A stretch of 5,369 nucleotides of DNA, from contig JAOUMF010000191.1 of assembly GCA_029881615.1 (NCBI GenBank), positions 1 to 5,369 on the forward strand, read 5' to 3'. Source of the stretch: Alphaproteobacteria bacterium (GTDB lineage: Bacteria; Pseudomonadota; Alphaproteobacteria; UBA8366; JADFVY01). Of this stretch, positions 1 to 5,369 are shown one piece after another (position 1 is the stretch's first letter; each line of letters opens with the position of its first letter). The position numbers and the translations under genes were made by a program. The notes under the pieces are model-generated. The model was not told where the DNA came from and searched no databases. It was given only the letters and a program-made list of their open reading frames with translations.

Positions 1-339
1 GTGGTGGGGTCTGACGTTCAGCTCGATGATCTCGGTAAAGTCCTTTTCGTTATAGCCGCTGCGGTCGACGCAACCGACTTCGAGCACGTGTTTTCCGATA
101 TCGAGCGCGATCTGCTCGTCCAGCTTCAGCACGGCGGAGTCGATCTTCTTGCCGTCCACTGTCAGGATCTGCACGGTTTCCTCCTCGCTCAAGACGATGG
201 ACCCCAACAGGCCCAGGTTGCTGGTTCTCACGACGGCCTTCCGGCCGGCCCCGACGTCTGAAAGGTCTTCTCTGGACAATTCCGTCGTGCCGCATGACGC
301 GACCAGGAGGGCGAATAATACCGTTACTGCTTTCTTCAT
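1..339 (-). CDS. Small lipoprotein, hypothetical (partial, C-terminus beyond left edge)
   Basis: The minus strand is open from an ATG at 339-337 to the window edge, 113 codons with no stop. Residues 1-16 form a lipoprotein signal peptide: Met-Lys-Lys, then a hydrophobic stretch (VTVLFALLVAS), then a lipobox VASC with the lipidation cysteine at residue 16. Ser and Gly near the cleavage site fit signal peptidase II processing. The mature part is soluble and probably beta-rich. Residues about 58-90 (ILTVDGKKID, then IGKHVLEVGC) resemble the 'VDGK...G.H.LEV' pattern of small envelope lipoproteins that carry a beta-sandwich, but I cannot name the family. The ribosome binding site is weak (GAGACGG just upstream). 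The gene diverges from gatC. Overlapping open frames on both strands lack a signal peptide and look like shadows. The existence of the gene is fairly sure; its function is unknown. Confidence 0.8.
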   Translation of the reverse strand, partial: MKKAVTVLFALLVASCGTTELSREDLSDVGAGRKAVVRTSNLGLLGSIVLSEEETVQILTVDGKKIDSAVLKLDEQIALDIGKHVLEVGCVDRSGYNEKDFTEIIELNVRPHH

Positions 340-578
340 TACCGTCTCGATTCACGTCGTTCCAGTGGCGCGGAGTTTGACTGATACATCATGCCATATG
401 AACAGCGTGTTAATCGAAAGACCTTGCACATACATATAATGATCGACCGCATAAGGGCATGCCGTGCATCGCCGCCCGTCTTCGCCCACTTGCCCGCGCG
501 CATGCCCGGTGTTAGTTTCCGCGCTGCTCTCCGCGTCGGGGGGTGGAACCTGAATTTTGATAGTTTGAAGAGGCTTGA
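340..578. other. Divergent intergenic region between lipoprotein gene and gatC
   Basis: I see no convincing gene in these 239 bases. Open frames crossing it have no ribosome binding site and no recognisable protein sequence. It should hold the promoters of both the leftward lipoprotein gene and the rightward gat operon. The left half (about 360-455) is more AT-rich than its surroundings and contains the best -10 box. The right half is GC-rich and contains an 8-base inverted repeat, gggcatgc at 455-462 and gcatgccc at 500-507, in what would be the gatC leader. On the minus strand, TTAACA (413-408) is a good -35 match for the lipoprotein gene, but no convincing -10 follows at 16-18 bases. Confidence 0.6.
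410..440 (+). promoter_or_regulatory. Candidate promoter of the gat operon
   Basis: A perfect TATAAT lies at 435-440 in an AT-rich patch. The best upstream partner is TTAATC at 410-415, which is only a 3-of-6 match to TTGACA with a long 19-base spacer, so the -35 is poor. Transcription would begin near 447, giving a leader of about 130 bases before gatC. The call rests mainly on the -10 match and its position upstream of the operon. Confidence 0.35.
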
Positions 579-866
579 ATGTCGCTCGACAAGGCCACGG
601 TGGCGCGGATTGCGCATCTCGCCCGGATACATGTGCCCGAACAGGATCTTGAGCCGCTCGCGGGCGAACTCTCGACGATCCTGGATTGGGTGGAACAGCT
701 CGCCGAGGTCGATACCGACGGCGTGGCGCCGATGACGTCGGTCGTCGAGATGACGGCCCGCTGGCGCAAGGACGAGGTAACCGATGGCGATTGCGCCGAG
801 GATGTGCTGGCCAACGCGCCCGAGGCCGAGATGGGCTTCTATACCGTGCCGAAGGTGATGGAATGA
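579..866 (+). CDS. gatC: GatC, subunit C of Asp/Glu-tRNA amidotransferase
   Basis: GatC is the small subunit of the GatCAB amidotransferase. It wraps around the GatA-GatB interface and stabilises the complex in the cytoplasm. The 95-residue length is typical. The N-terminal half (residues 1-45) is the expected helical segment with [10 protein letters not shown] and an [12 protein letters not shown] helix. The second half has the family's extended GatA-binding part: VAPMTSV at about 49-55, a WRKDEV segment, then [18 protein letters not shown] at the end, where 'N-A-P-x-x-x-x-G-F-Y-x-V-P-K-V' is the family signature. The ATG at 579 has GAAGAGG at 567-573 as its ribosome binding site, five bases away. 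The stop overlaps the gatA start in ATGA, so the two are probably translationally coupled. It is the first gene of the gatC-gatA-x-gatB cluster. Confidence 0.97.
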   Translation: MSLDKATVARIAHLARIHVPEQDLEPLAGELSTILDWVEQLAEVDTDGVAPMTSVVEMTARWRKDEVTDGDCAEDVLANAPEAEMGFYTVPKVME

Positions 867-2347
867 GCAGCGAACTTACCGGCCTGACCCTGGCCACCGC
901 CCGCGATGGGCTGGCCAAGGGGGATTTCACCTCGGTCGAGCTGACCCAGGCGCATGTGGCGGCGGTGGAGGCGGTGCGCCCGTTGAACGCCTATATCACC
1001 GAGACGCCGGAAAAGGCGCTGGAAATGGCCGCCGAATCCGACAAGCGAATCGCCGCCGGCAAGGCGGGCGCCATGGAAGGCCTGCCCATCGCCATCAAGG
1101 ATCTGTTCTGCACCAAGGGCGTGCTGACCACTGCCGGCAGCCATATTCTGGACGGTTTCCATCCGACCTATGAATCCACCGTTACGGCCAACCTGTTCGG
1201 CGCCGGCGCGGTGATGCTGGGCAAGGTGAATCTGGACGAATTCGCCATGGGTTCGGCCAATATGACCAGCTATTACGGCGCGGTCGAGAACCCCTGGAAG
1301 CGCAAGGACGACAAGAAGACCAAGCTGGTGCCAGGTGGCTCGTCCGGTGGTTCGGCGGCGGCGGTGGCCGCGCGCGCGGCCCTTGCCGCGACCGGTACGG
1401 ATACCGGCGGCTCCATCCGCCAGCCGGCTTCGTTCACCGGTATTGTCGGGCTGAAGCCCACCTACGGGCGCTGCTCGCGCTGGGGTACCGTGGCCTTCGC
1501 CTCGTCACTCGACCAGGCCGGACCGATGACACGCAGTGTGCGCGACGCGGCCATCATGCTGGGTGCCATGGCCGGGTTCGATCCCAAGGATTCGACCAGT
1601 ATGGACAAGCCCGTGCCGAATTTCGAGGCGGCGCTGGACGGTGGCGTCAAGGGCATGCGAATCGGCATTCCCAGGGAATACCGTATGGACGGCATGCCGG
1701 CGGAAATTGAAAAGCTGTGGCAGCAAGGCATCGGCTGGCTGAAGGGCGCCGGCGCCACGATCGTCGATATCGACCTGCCGCACACCAAATATGCGCTGGC
1801 GGCCTACTACATCGTCGCCCCGGCCGAGGCCTCATCGAACCTGGCGCGCTATGACGGGGTGCGCTATGGCTTGCGCGTTCCCGGCCAGACCTTGCAGGAA
1901 ATGTACGAAAACACCCGCGCCGAGGGTTTTGGCCGCGAAGTGAAGCGTCGCGTGCTGATCGGAACCTATGTGTTGTCGGCGGGCTATTATGACGCGTATT
2001 ATCTGAAAGCGCAGAAGGTGCGTTCACGCATTGCCGGGGATTTCCGGGACGCTTTCGATCATGTCGATGCGATCCTTGCCCCGACGGCGCCGAATGCGGC
2101 CTTCGGCCAGGGCGAGAACATGGACGATCCGATCGCCATGTATCTCAACGATGTATTTACGGTGCCGGCGTCGCTGGCGGGGCTACCGGCCATTTCAGTG
2201 CCGGCTGGCCTGTCGGCGGAAGGGTTGCCGCTGGGTCTGCAAATTATCGGCAGGCCGTTCGACGAGGAAACCGTGCTGCGCGCGGCGCGGAGCCTGGAAG
2301 ATGCAGCGGATTTTGATACCAAGCCGGATTTTATTGCCGGGAGGTAA
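863..2347 (+). CDS. gatA: GatA, glutaminase/amidase subunit of Asp/Glu-tRNA amidotransferase
   Basis: GatA hydrolyses glutamine and feeds the ammonia through a channel to GatB, which amidates the mischarged tRNA. The 494-residue protein is a full-length amidase-signature enzyme. The Ser-cisSer-Lys triad is visible: Lys79 in GLPIAIKD, Ser160 in the glycine/serine-rich loop PGGSSGGS, and the nucleophile Ser184 in DTGGSIRQP. The 24-residue gap between the two serines matches the family. Near the C-terminus are [10 protein letters not shown], a [15 protein letters not shown] motif and [15 protein letters not shown], all standard for GatA. A short lysine-rich stretch before the glycine loop ([10 protein letters not shown], 145-154) is probably a surface loop. 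The frame is open upstream to about 686, but the start at 863 is preferred because it gives the ATGA overlap with gatC and the normal N-terminus. Stops are in tandem (TAATAG). Nothing essential appears missing. Confidence 0.98.
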   Translation: MSSELTGLTLATARDGLAKGDFTSVELTQAHVAAVEAVRPLNAYITETPEKALEMAAESDKRIAAGKAGAMEGLPIAIKDLFCTKGVLTTAGSHILDGFHPTYESTVTANLFGAGAVMLGKVNLDEFAMGSANMTSYYGAVENPWKRKDDKKTKLVPGGSSGGSAAAVAARAALAATGTDTGGSIRQPASFTGIVGLKPTYGRCSRWGTVAFASSLDQAGPMTRSVRDAAIMLGAMAGFDPKDSTSMDKPVPNFEAALDGGVKGMRIGIPREYRMDGMPAEIEKLWQQGIGWLKGAGATIVDIDLPHTKYALAAYYIVAPAEASSNLARYDGVRYGLRVPGQTLQEMYENTRAEGFGREVKRRVLIGTYVLSAGYYDAYYLKAQKVRSRIAGDFRDAFDHVDAILAPTAPNAAFGQGENMDDPIAMYLNDVFTVPASLAGLPAISVPAGLSAEGLPLGLQIIGRPFDEETVLRAARSLEDAADFDTKPDFIAGR

Positions 2348-2353
2348 TAGTCT

Positions 2354-2836
2354 ATGCGTTTTGTTGGCGTTCATTATGCAATAACCGCGGAGCAGCGGGA
2401 CGGTTTACTGGGACAGGCGGACGATGCGGCAAAGATGGAATTCTTTGGCGGCATCGAGGAGGCCTTCGACGAAGAACACGGCCAGATTTGCGATAATGCC
2501 TGGGAGGCTATTCATTGCTGTCTGACCGATAGCCCAAAACCTGATGCCAAGGCCGGGGCCGCGCCTGACAATCTGGCTATTCTCGGTGGCCAGCAGGTGT
2601 TGAAAAGCGAGAAGGAATATATCATCCGTCTCGCCGAGGCCGATCAGGTGGGGGCGGTGGCCGCGGCGTTGAAGGGCAAGGACAAGGCCTGGATGCAGGC
2701 GATGTTCGCGAAACATAGCCCCGATGACGGCCAGGATGTTATCGATGTGACCTGGGACTGGTTCGAGAAGGTCCGGGATTTCTTTGTACGGGCGGCCAAG
2801 AATGGCCGAGCCGTGCTGTTTACGGCGGATCAATAA
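2354..2836 (+). CDS. DUF1877 (YfbM-like) family protein within the gat operon
   Basis: This 160-residue cytoplasmic protein has no signal peptide or membrane segment. Three blocks match my memory of the DUF1877/YfbM family: an N-terminal strand followed by a helix ([11 protein letters not shown]); [13 protein letters not shown] at 47-59, like the family's 'D-K-A-W-x-x-I-H-x-L-L-T'; and a C-terminal helix [20 protein letters not shown] at 137-156, like 'FxxLxxFYxxAAxxGxAVLF'. Between them is LGGQQV at 78-83, then an acidic helix ([15 protein letters not shown]). Two adjacent cysteines lie at 55-56. The molecular function of the family is not established. It starts seven bases after the gatA stop, with its ribosome binding site GGGAGG (2339-2344) inside the last gatA codons, and ends 29 bases before gatB, so it should be co-transcribed with both. 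Base use resembles its neighbours. The family call is by motif recall only; a role in amidotransferase biology would be pure inference from position. Confidence 0.85.
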   Translation: MRFVGVHYAITAEQRDGLLGQADDAAKMEFFGGIEEAFDEEHGQICDNAWEAIHCCLTDSPKPDAKAGAAPDNLAILGGQQVLKSEKEYIIRLAEADQVGAVAAALKGKDKAWMQAMFAKHSPDDGQDVIDVTWDWFEKVRDFFVRAAKNGRAVLFTADQ

Positions 2837-2865
2837 ACGAAACCATACTGCGGATCGTAAAAGAC

Positions 2866-4317
2866 ATGACAATGCTAGAGGGCCGCACAGGCTCGTGGGA
2901 GGTCGTCATCGGCCTCGAAGTCCACGCCCAGGTAATCTCGAACGCCAAGCTGTTCAGCGGCGCGTCCACGGCTTTCGGCGCCGAGCCGAACAGTCAGGTC
3001 AGTATTGTCGATGCGGCGATGCCGGGCATGCTGCCGGTGGTCAACGAGCGCTGCCTGGAACAGGCGGTTCGCACCGGGCTGGCGCTGGGGGCAAAAATCA
3101 ATCTGCATTCGGTCTTTGCGCGCAAGAACTATTTCTATCCCGATCTGCCCCAGGGCTATCAGATTTCCCAGTTCGAGGAACCGATCGTCGGCGAGGGCGA
3201 GGTGCTGGTCGATATGGAGGACGGCGTGACCAAGACCGTCGGTATCGAACGGCTGCATCTGGAACAGGATGCCGGCAAATCGCTGCATGATCAGAGCCCG
3301 GCGAAGAGCTTCATCGACCTCAACCGGTCCGGCGTGTCGCTGATGGAGATCGTCTCCAAGCCCGACATGCGCTCGGCCGAGGAAGCGTCGGCCTATGTTT
3401 CCAAGCTGCGTTCGATCCTGCGCTATATAGGATCCTGCGACGGCAACATGCAGGAAGGTTCGCTGCGCTGCGACGCCAATGTGTCGGTGCGCAAGCCTGG
3501 CGACGAGTTGGGCACGCGCTGCGAGATCAAGAACGTGAATTCCCTGCGCTTCCTGCGCCAGGCCATCGAATACGAGGCCGCGCGGCAGGTTGAGATTATC
3601 GAGGATGGCGGCACGATCAACCAGGAAACCCGTTTGTACGATTCCGGCAAGGGCGAGACGCGCTCCATGCGGTCGAAGGAAGAGGCGCATGATTACCGCT
3701 ATTTCCCGGATCCGGACCTGTTGCCGATCACGTTGACGCCGGAATTTGTCGAAACCCAGCGCGCGGCATTGCCGGAATTGCCCGATGAGAAAAAGAACCG
3801 CTTCATCGCCGATTACGGTCTCTCGATCTATGACGCCGGCGTTCTGGTGGCTGAGCGCGATACCGCCGATTTCTTTGAGTCGGTGGCGAATGGGCGCGAC
3901 GCCAAGATTGTCGCCAACTGGGTGATCTCGGAATTGTTCGGGCGGCTGAACAAGGCCGGCAAGGATATCAACGATTCGCCGGTCTCGGCCCATTCCCTGG
4001 GCGGACTGATCGATTTGATCGCCGACGATACGATTTCCGGCTCGATCGCCAAGAAGGTCTTCGACGACATGTTCGAAACCGGCAAGGAAGCCGCCATTAT
4101 CGTCAAGGAACAGGGGCTGGAGCAGGTTACCGACACCGGCGCGATCGAGGGCATCATCGACCAGGTGATCGCCGACAATCCCGACAAGGTGGCGGAATAT
4201 CGCGGCGGCAAGGACAAGCTGTTCGGCTTTTTCGTCGGCCAGACCATGCGCGCCAGCCAGGGCAAGGCCAACCCCGGCATGGTCAACGACCTGCTGCGCA
4301 AGAAACTGGACGGGTAA
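2866..4317 (+). CDS. gatB: GatB, tRNA-binding/amidating subunit of Asp/Glu-tRNA amidotransferase
   Basis: GatB activates the acyl group of Glu-tRNA(Gln) or Asp-tRNA(Asn) with ATP and transfers ammonia delivered from GatA. The 483 residues match the normal length. The cradle domain begins with [12 protein letters not shown] (11-22; Glu18 and His20 lie in the metal/active-site motif). It continues with KLFSGAST, a MPGMLPVVN block, [18 protein letters not shown] (85-102), HLEQDAGK (131-138, Glu133), a DLNRSG...LMEIVSKPD block (151-167) and CEIKNVNS (219-226). [11 protein letters not shown] (278-288) precedes the helical linker. The C-terminal part, about 330-483, is the YqeY-like tRNA-binding domain ending in [17 protein letters not shown]. 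Two ATGs are possible, 2866 and 2872. The ribosome binding site is weak for either (GGATCGTAAAAGA), unlike the strong sites before the other genes. It closes the operon. Confidence 0.97.
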   Translation: MTMLEGRTGSWEVVIGLEVHAQVISNAKLFSGASTAFGAEPNSQVSIVDAAMPGMLPVVNERCLEQAVRTGLALGAKINLHSVFARKNYFYPDLPQGYQISQFEEPIVGEGEVLVDMEDGVTKTVGIERLHLEQDAGKSLHDQSPAKSFIDLNRSGVSLMEIVSKPDMRSAEEASAYVSKLRSILRYIGSCDGNMQEGSLRCDANVSVRKPGDELGTRCEIKNVNSLRFLRQAIEYEAARQVEIIEDGGTINQETRLYDSGKGETRSMRSKEEAHDYRYFPDPDLLPITLTPEFVETQRAALPELPDEKKNRFIADYGLSIYDAGVLVAERDTADFFESVANGRDAKIVANWVISELFGRLNKAGKDINDSPVSAHSLGGLIDLIADDTISGSIAKKVFDDMFETGKEAAIIVKEQGLEQVTDTGAIEGIIDQVIADNPDKVAEYRGGKDKLFGFFVGQTMRASQGKANPGMVNDLLRKKLDG

Positions 4318-4344
4318 GGGCGATCTTGCCCTCATCCTCTTTTT
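4317..4344 (+). terminator. Weak candidate terminator after gatB
   Basis: The 3' end of gatB runs into a 5-base-pair stem, agggc (4317-4321) with gccct (4328-4332), around a 6-base loop. A run of five T lies at 4340-4344, seven bases after the stem. The stem is short and the T run is not immediately adjacent, so it may only be a partial terminator. Confidence 0.35.
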
Positions 4345-4356
4345 CGTGATACCAAC

Positions 4357-4384
4357 GCGCCCCTCAGGCGGGCGCCGCGCCCGC
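4357..4384. repeat. Overlapping GC-rich inverted repeats upstream of the SEC-C remnant
   Basis: A perfect 7-base-pair stem, gcgggcg (4368-4374) with cgcccgc (4378-4384), has a 3-base loop. A competing 6-base-pair stem, gcgccc (4357-4362) with gggcgc (4370-4375), uses some of the same bases, so only one can form at a time. No T run follows, so this is not a classic terminator. It lies just before the ribosome binding site of the SEC-C gene. Confidence 0.4.
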
Positions 4385-4404
4385 ATGGCATAATCGATAA
4401 GCGT

Positions 4405-4414
4405 AAAGGAGAAG
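4405..4414 (+). promoter_or_regulatory. Strong ribosome binding site of the SEC-C remnant
   Basis: AAAGGAGAAG is a near-consensus Shine-Dalgarno sequence with its AGGAG core seven bases before ATG at 4419. It is the clearest such site near any start in the window apart from the one before the DUF1877 gene. It marks 4419 as the true start of the gene even though that frame stops after 13 codons. Confidence 0.75.
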
Positions 4415-4418
4415 TGCC

Positions 4419-4667
4419 ATGAAACGCATCGATCATTACGACCTGCAGCCGTCCTTTTGAGCGGACATCAAAACGCCGTAAGGGATTCCCTTCCGAAACA
4501 CATGTGAAGCGCGGCCATCGCGTCGTGCATGGCGACAAGGAGCTTATAGAAAAGCTCGGCCGCAACGATCCCTGCCCCTGTAAATCGGGACGCAGATTTC
4601 AAGCGCTGTTGCATGAAATCCGGCCGTCATGATGGCGTCCTCCGGGACTACTACTTTCAGGGATTGA
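4419..4667 (+). pseudogene. Frameshifted SEC-C zinc-motif protein
   Basis: From ATG 4419 the frame reads [13 protein letters not shown] and hits TGA at 4458-4460. In the +1 frame from TTT 4456-4458 it continues as [13 protein letters not shown], then [19 protein letters not shown] and [14 protein letters not shown], a clear SEC-C motif start. At TTT 4597-4599 a second +1 shift gives [19 protein letters not shown]. The joined text [18 protein letters not shown] has the exact Cys-x-Cys-x8-Cys-Cys spacing of the SEC-C zinc site. Unshifted, the motif loses its last two cysteines and ends as [10 protein letters not shown]. Removing one T from each T run restores one basic protein of about 80 residues. 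The end is uncertain: the last frame runs to TGA 4748-4750, through a hairpin, whereas one further +1 shift at TTT 4655-4657 would end it at TGA 4665-4667 (FRD, stop), which I used as the boundary. SEC-C motifs occur at the C-terminus of SecA and in many small proteins. It may be a decayed gene, sequencing errors in T runs, or less likely real frameshifting. Confidence 0.8.
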
Positions 4668-4686
4668 AGCCGTCTGAAACCAACGG

Positions 4687-4711
4687 CGGGGCGCCTTTGT
4701 GCGTCCCGTTT
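4687..4711 (+). terminator. Candidate terminator behind the SEC-C remnant
   Basis: An 8-base-pair stem, cggggcgc (4687-4694) with gcgtcccg (4701-4708), has one G-U pair and a 6-base loop CTTTGT. Only TTT follows (4709-4711), then CC and further T-rich sequence. It fits a termination site between the SEC-C gene and the lipoprotein gene, and suggests the SEC-C reading frame ended before it. Confidence 0.5.
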
Positions 4712-4778
4712 CCGATTCCTTTACCGGTCGCGCCTATTCTCGGCGGATGAGGATACAACCTGCCGGGGGATATTGACG

Positions 4779-5369
4779 ATGCGCAATTCAATTCTTATGC
4801 CGCTTGCGATGCTTGGCCTGCTGTTGCTGGCCGCATGCGGGCCGCGGGTTCATGTTTCAAGCGAGGGCAAGGTGCCGGGGGCAACCGCCCAGCAGGATCT
4901 GGTCAGGCTGATCAATCTGCAGCGCAAGAAGGCCGGGCTGTCGCCGCTGGAGGCCGATGCCAGGCTGGCGAAGGCGTCCGGCGCGCATGCGGGCGCGATG
5001 GCGGACAATGATTGCGTCGATTTCGATTGCGGCGGCCGCAAGGTTGAGGTCCGACTCAGCGACGCCGGCTACAAGGCGCAATCCTCGCGCTTCTATGTCA
5101 GCGTCGGACGGGAGTCTGCCGAGGCCATGATTCGCGAAATGATGTCGGCGGACTGGGGCAGGGGCATGGTCCTTAATCCGTCTTTCCGCCACGTCGCGGT
5201 GGGGTATGGCGGCACCGGCATGGTTTACAGGCATTACTGGGCCATCGGTTTCGCCGCGCCGGCCATTGAGGATATGGACGCGCTGGCGGCAGAGGTCGTG
5301 CGCCTGGTGAATGTCGAGCGCGGGAAACATGGCGCGGGGCCGCTATCGCTGAATGAAAAGCTTAACCGG
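4779..5369 (+). CDS. CAP-domain (SCP/YkwD-like) lipoprotein, partial at right edge
   Basis: The frame is open for 197 codons and runs off the window. Residues 1-20 are a lipoprotein signal: RNS, a hydrophobic core (LMPLAMLGLLLL), and lipobox LAAC with Cys20, so the mature protein should be membrane-anchored outside the cytoplasm. Residues about 39-160 look like a bacterial CAP domain: LVRLINLQRKKAGLSPLE, the helix LAKASGAHAGAM, the LNPSFRHVAVGYG strand and YWAIGFA. A second copy begins at about 168 (LAAEVVRLVNVERGKHGAGPL), so the protein seems to carry two tandem CAP domains. In the first, the usual pocket residues are gone: the SHT histidine, the GEN glutamate and the GHR histidine correspond to DF, SVG and GRG. 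A close cysteine pair (79 and 84) sits in that altered loop. The ribosome binding site is GGGGGA at 4765-4770, eight bases before the ATG. In-frame ATGs at residues 7 and 11 would shorten the signal peptide. Substrate and role are unknown. Confidence 0.88.
   Translation, partial: MRNSILMPLAMLGLLLLAACGPRVHVSSEGKVPGATAQQDLVRLINLQRKKAGLSPLEADARLAKASGAHAGAMADNDCVDFDCGGRKVEVRLSDAGYKAQSSRFYVSVGRESAEAMIREMMSADWGRGMVLNPSFRHVAVGYGGTGMVYRHYWAIGFAAPAIEDMDALAAEVVRLVNVERGKHGAGPLSLNEKLNR

Noticed and set aside
1..261. An 86-codon plus-strand open frame at the left edge
   Set aside because: It lies opposite the lipoprotein frame, which has a signal peptide and lipobox; this one has no supporting feature.
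377..402. TTGACT with TATGAA as a promoter
   Set aside because: The spacer is only 14 bases, too short for a normal sigma-70 promoter.
686..862. 59-residue N-terminal extension of GatA in the same frame
   Set aside because: It overlaps gatC entirely, is rich in arginine and glycine like a shadow, and GatA proteins begin where the 863 start places them.
352..930. A 192-codon minus-strand open frame across the gatC region
   Set aside because: It is arginine-, proline- and serine-rich low-quality sequence opposite gatC with no ribosome binding site or motif.
2405..2872. A 155-codon minus-strand open frame opposite the DUF1877 gene
   Set aside because: It is a shadow; the plus frame has family motifs, a good ribosome binding site and operon spacing.
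2875..4386. A 503-codon open frame on the minus strand, opposite gatB
   Set aside because: It mirrors the codon pattern of gatB in GC-rich DNA, has no recognisable domain, and GatB on the other strand is certain.
4857..5330. A 157-codon minus-strand open frame opposite the CAP lipoprotein
   Set aside because: It is histidine- and arginine-rich shadow sequence; the plus frame has a lipobox and CAP-domain pattern.
1..5369. CRISPR array, insertion sequence, tRNA or rRNA gene
   Set aside because: I saw no regularly spaced repeats, transposase motifs, terminal inverted repeats or tRNA/rRNA signatures in the window.

Overview
The window looks like a chromosomal segment of an alphaproteobacterium. 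The evidence is GC-rich coding sequence (roughly 60% by eye), third positions rich in G and C, alphaproteobacterial-looking GatC, GatA and GatB proteins, and small lipoproteins. A member of the Rhodospirillales or a relative is a reasonable guess, but nothing here fixes the genus.

Layout, left to right. Positions 339 to 1, minus strand, hold the first 113 codons of a small lipoprotein gene that runs off the left edge. A 239-base divergent intergenic region (340-578) follows, with one good -10 box (TATAAT, 435-440) on the plus strand. Next comes the plus-strand gat cluster: gatC (579-866), gatA (863-2347, sharing an ATGA overlap with gatC), a DUF1877/YfbM-like gene (2354-2836) and gatB (2866-4317). 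A weak hairpin with a T run follows gatB. The 461-base stretch from 4318 to 4778 is not empty. It holds a broken gene for a small SEC-C zinc-motif protein (from 4419), with a strong ribosome binding site and a terminator-like hairpin behind it. The right end (4779 to the edge) is a lipoprotein with one degenerate CAP domain and the beginning of a second.

How the genes work together: GatC, GatA and GatB form the tRNA-dependent amidotransferase that corrects Glu-tRNA(Gln) and/or Asp-tRNA(Asn) to the amidated forms. The three subunit genes are in one apparent operon, but gatB is separated from gatA by the DUF1877 gene, whose role is unknown. The two lipoprotein genes and the SEC-C remnant have no evident link to that pathway.

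The observations most worth checking are the SEC-C gene, which reads as one coherent protein only if a +1 shift is made at each of two (possibly three) TTT codons; the DUF1877 gene inside the gat operon; and the CAP lipoprotein, whose first domain has lost the usual His/Glu pocket residues.
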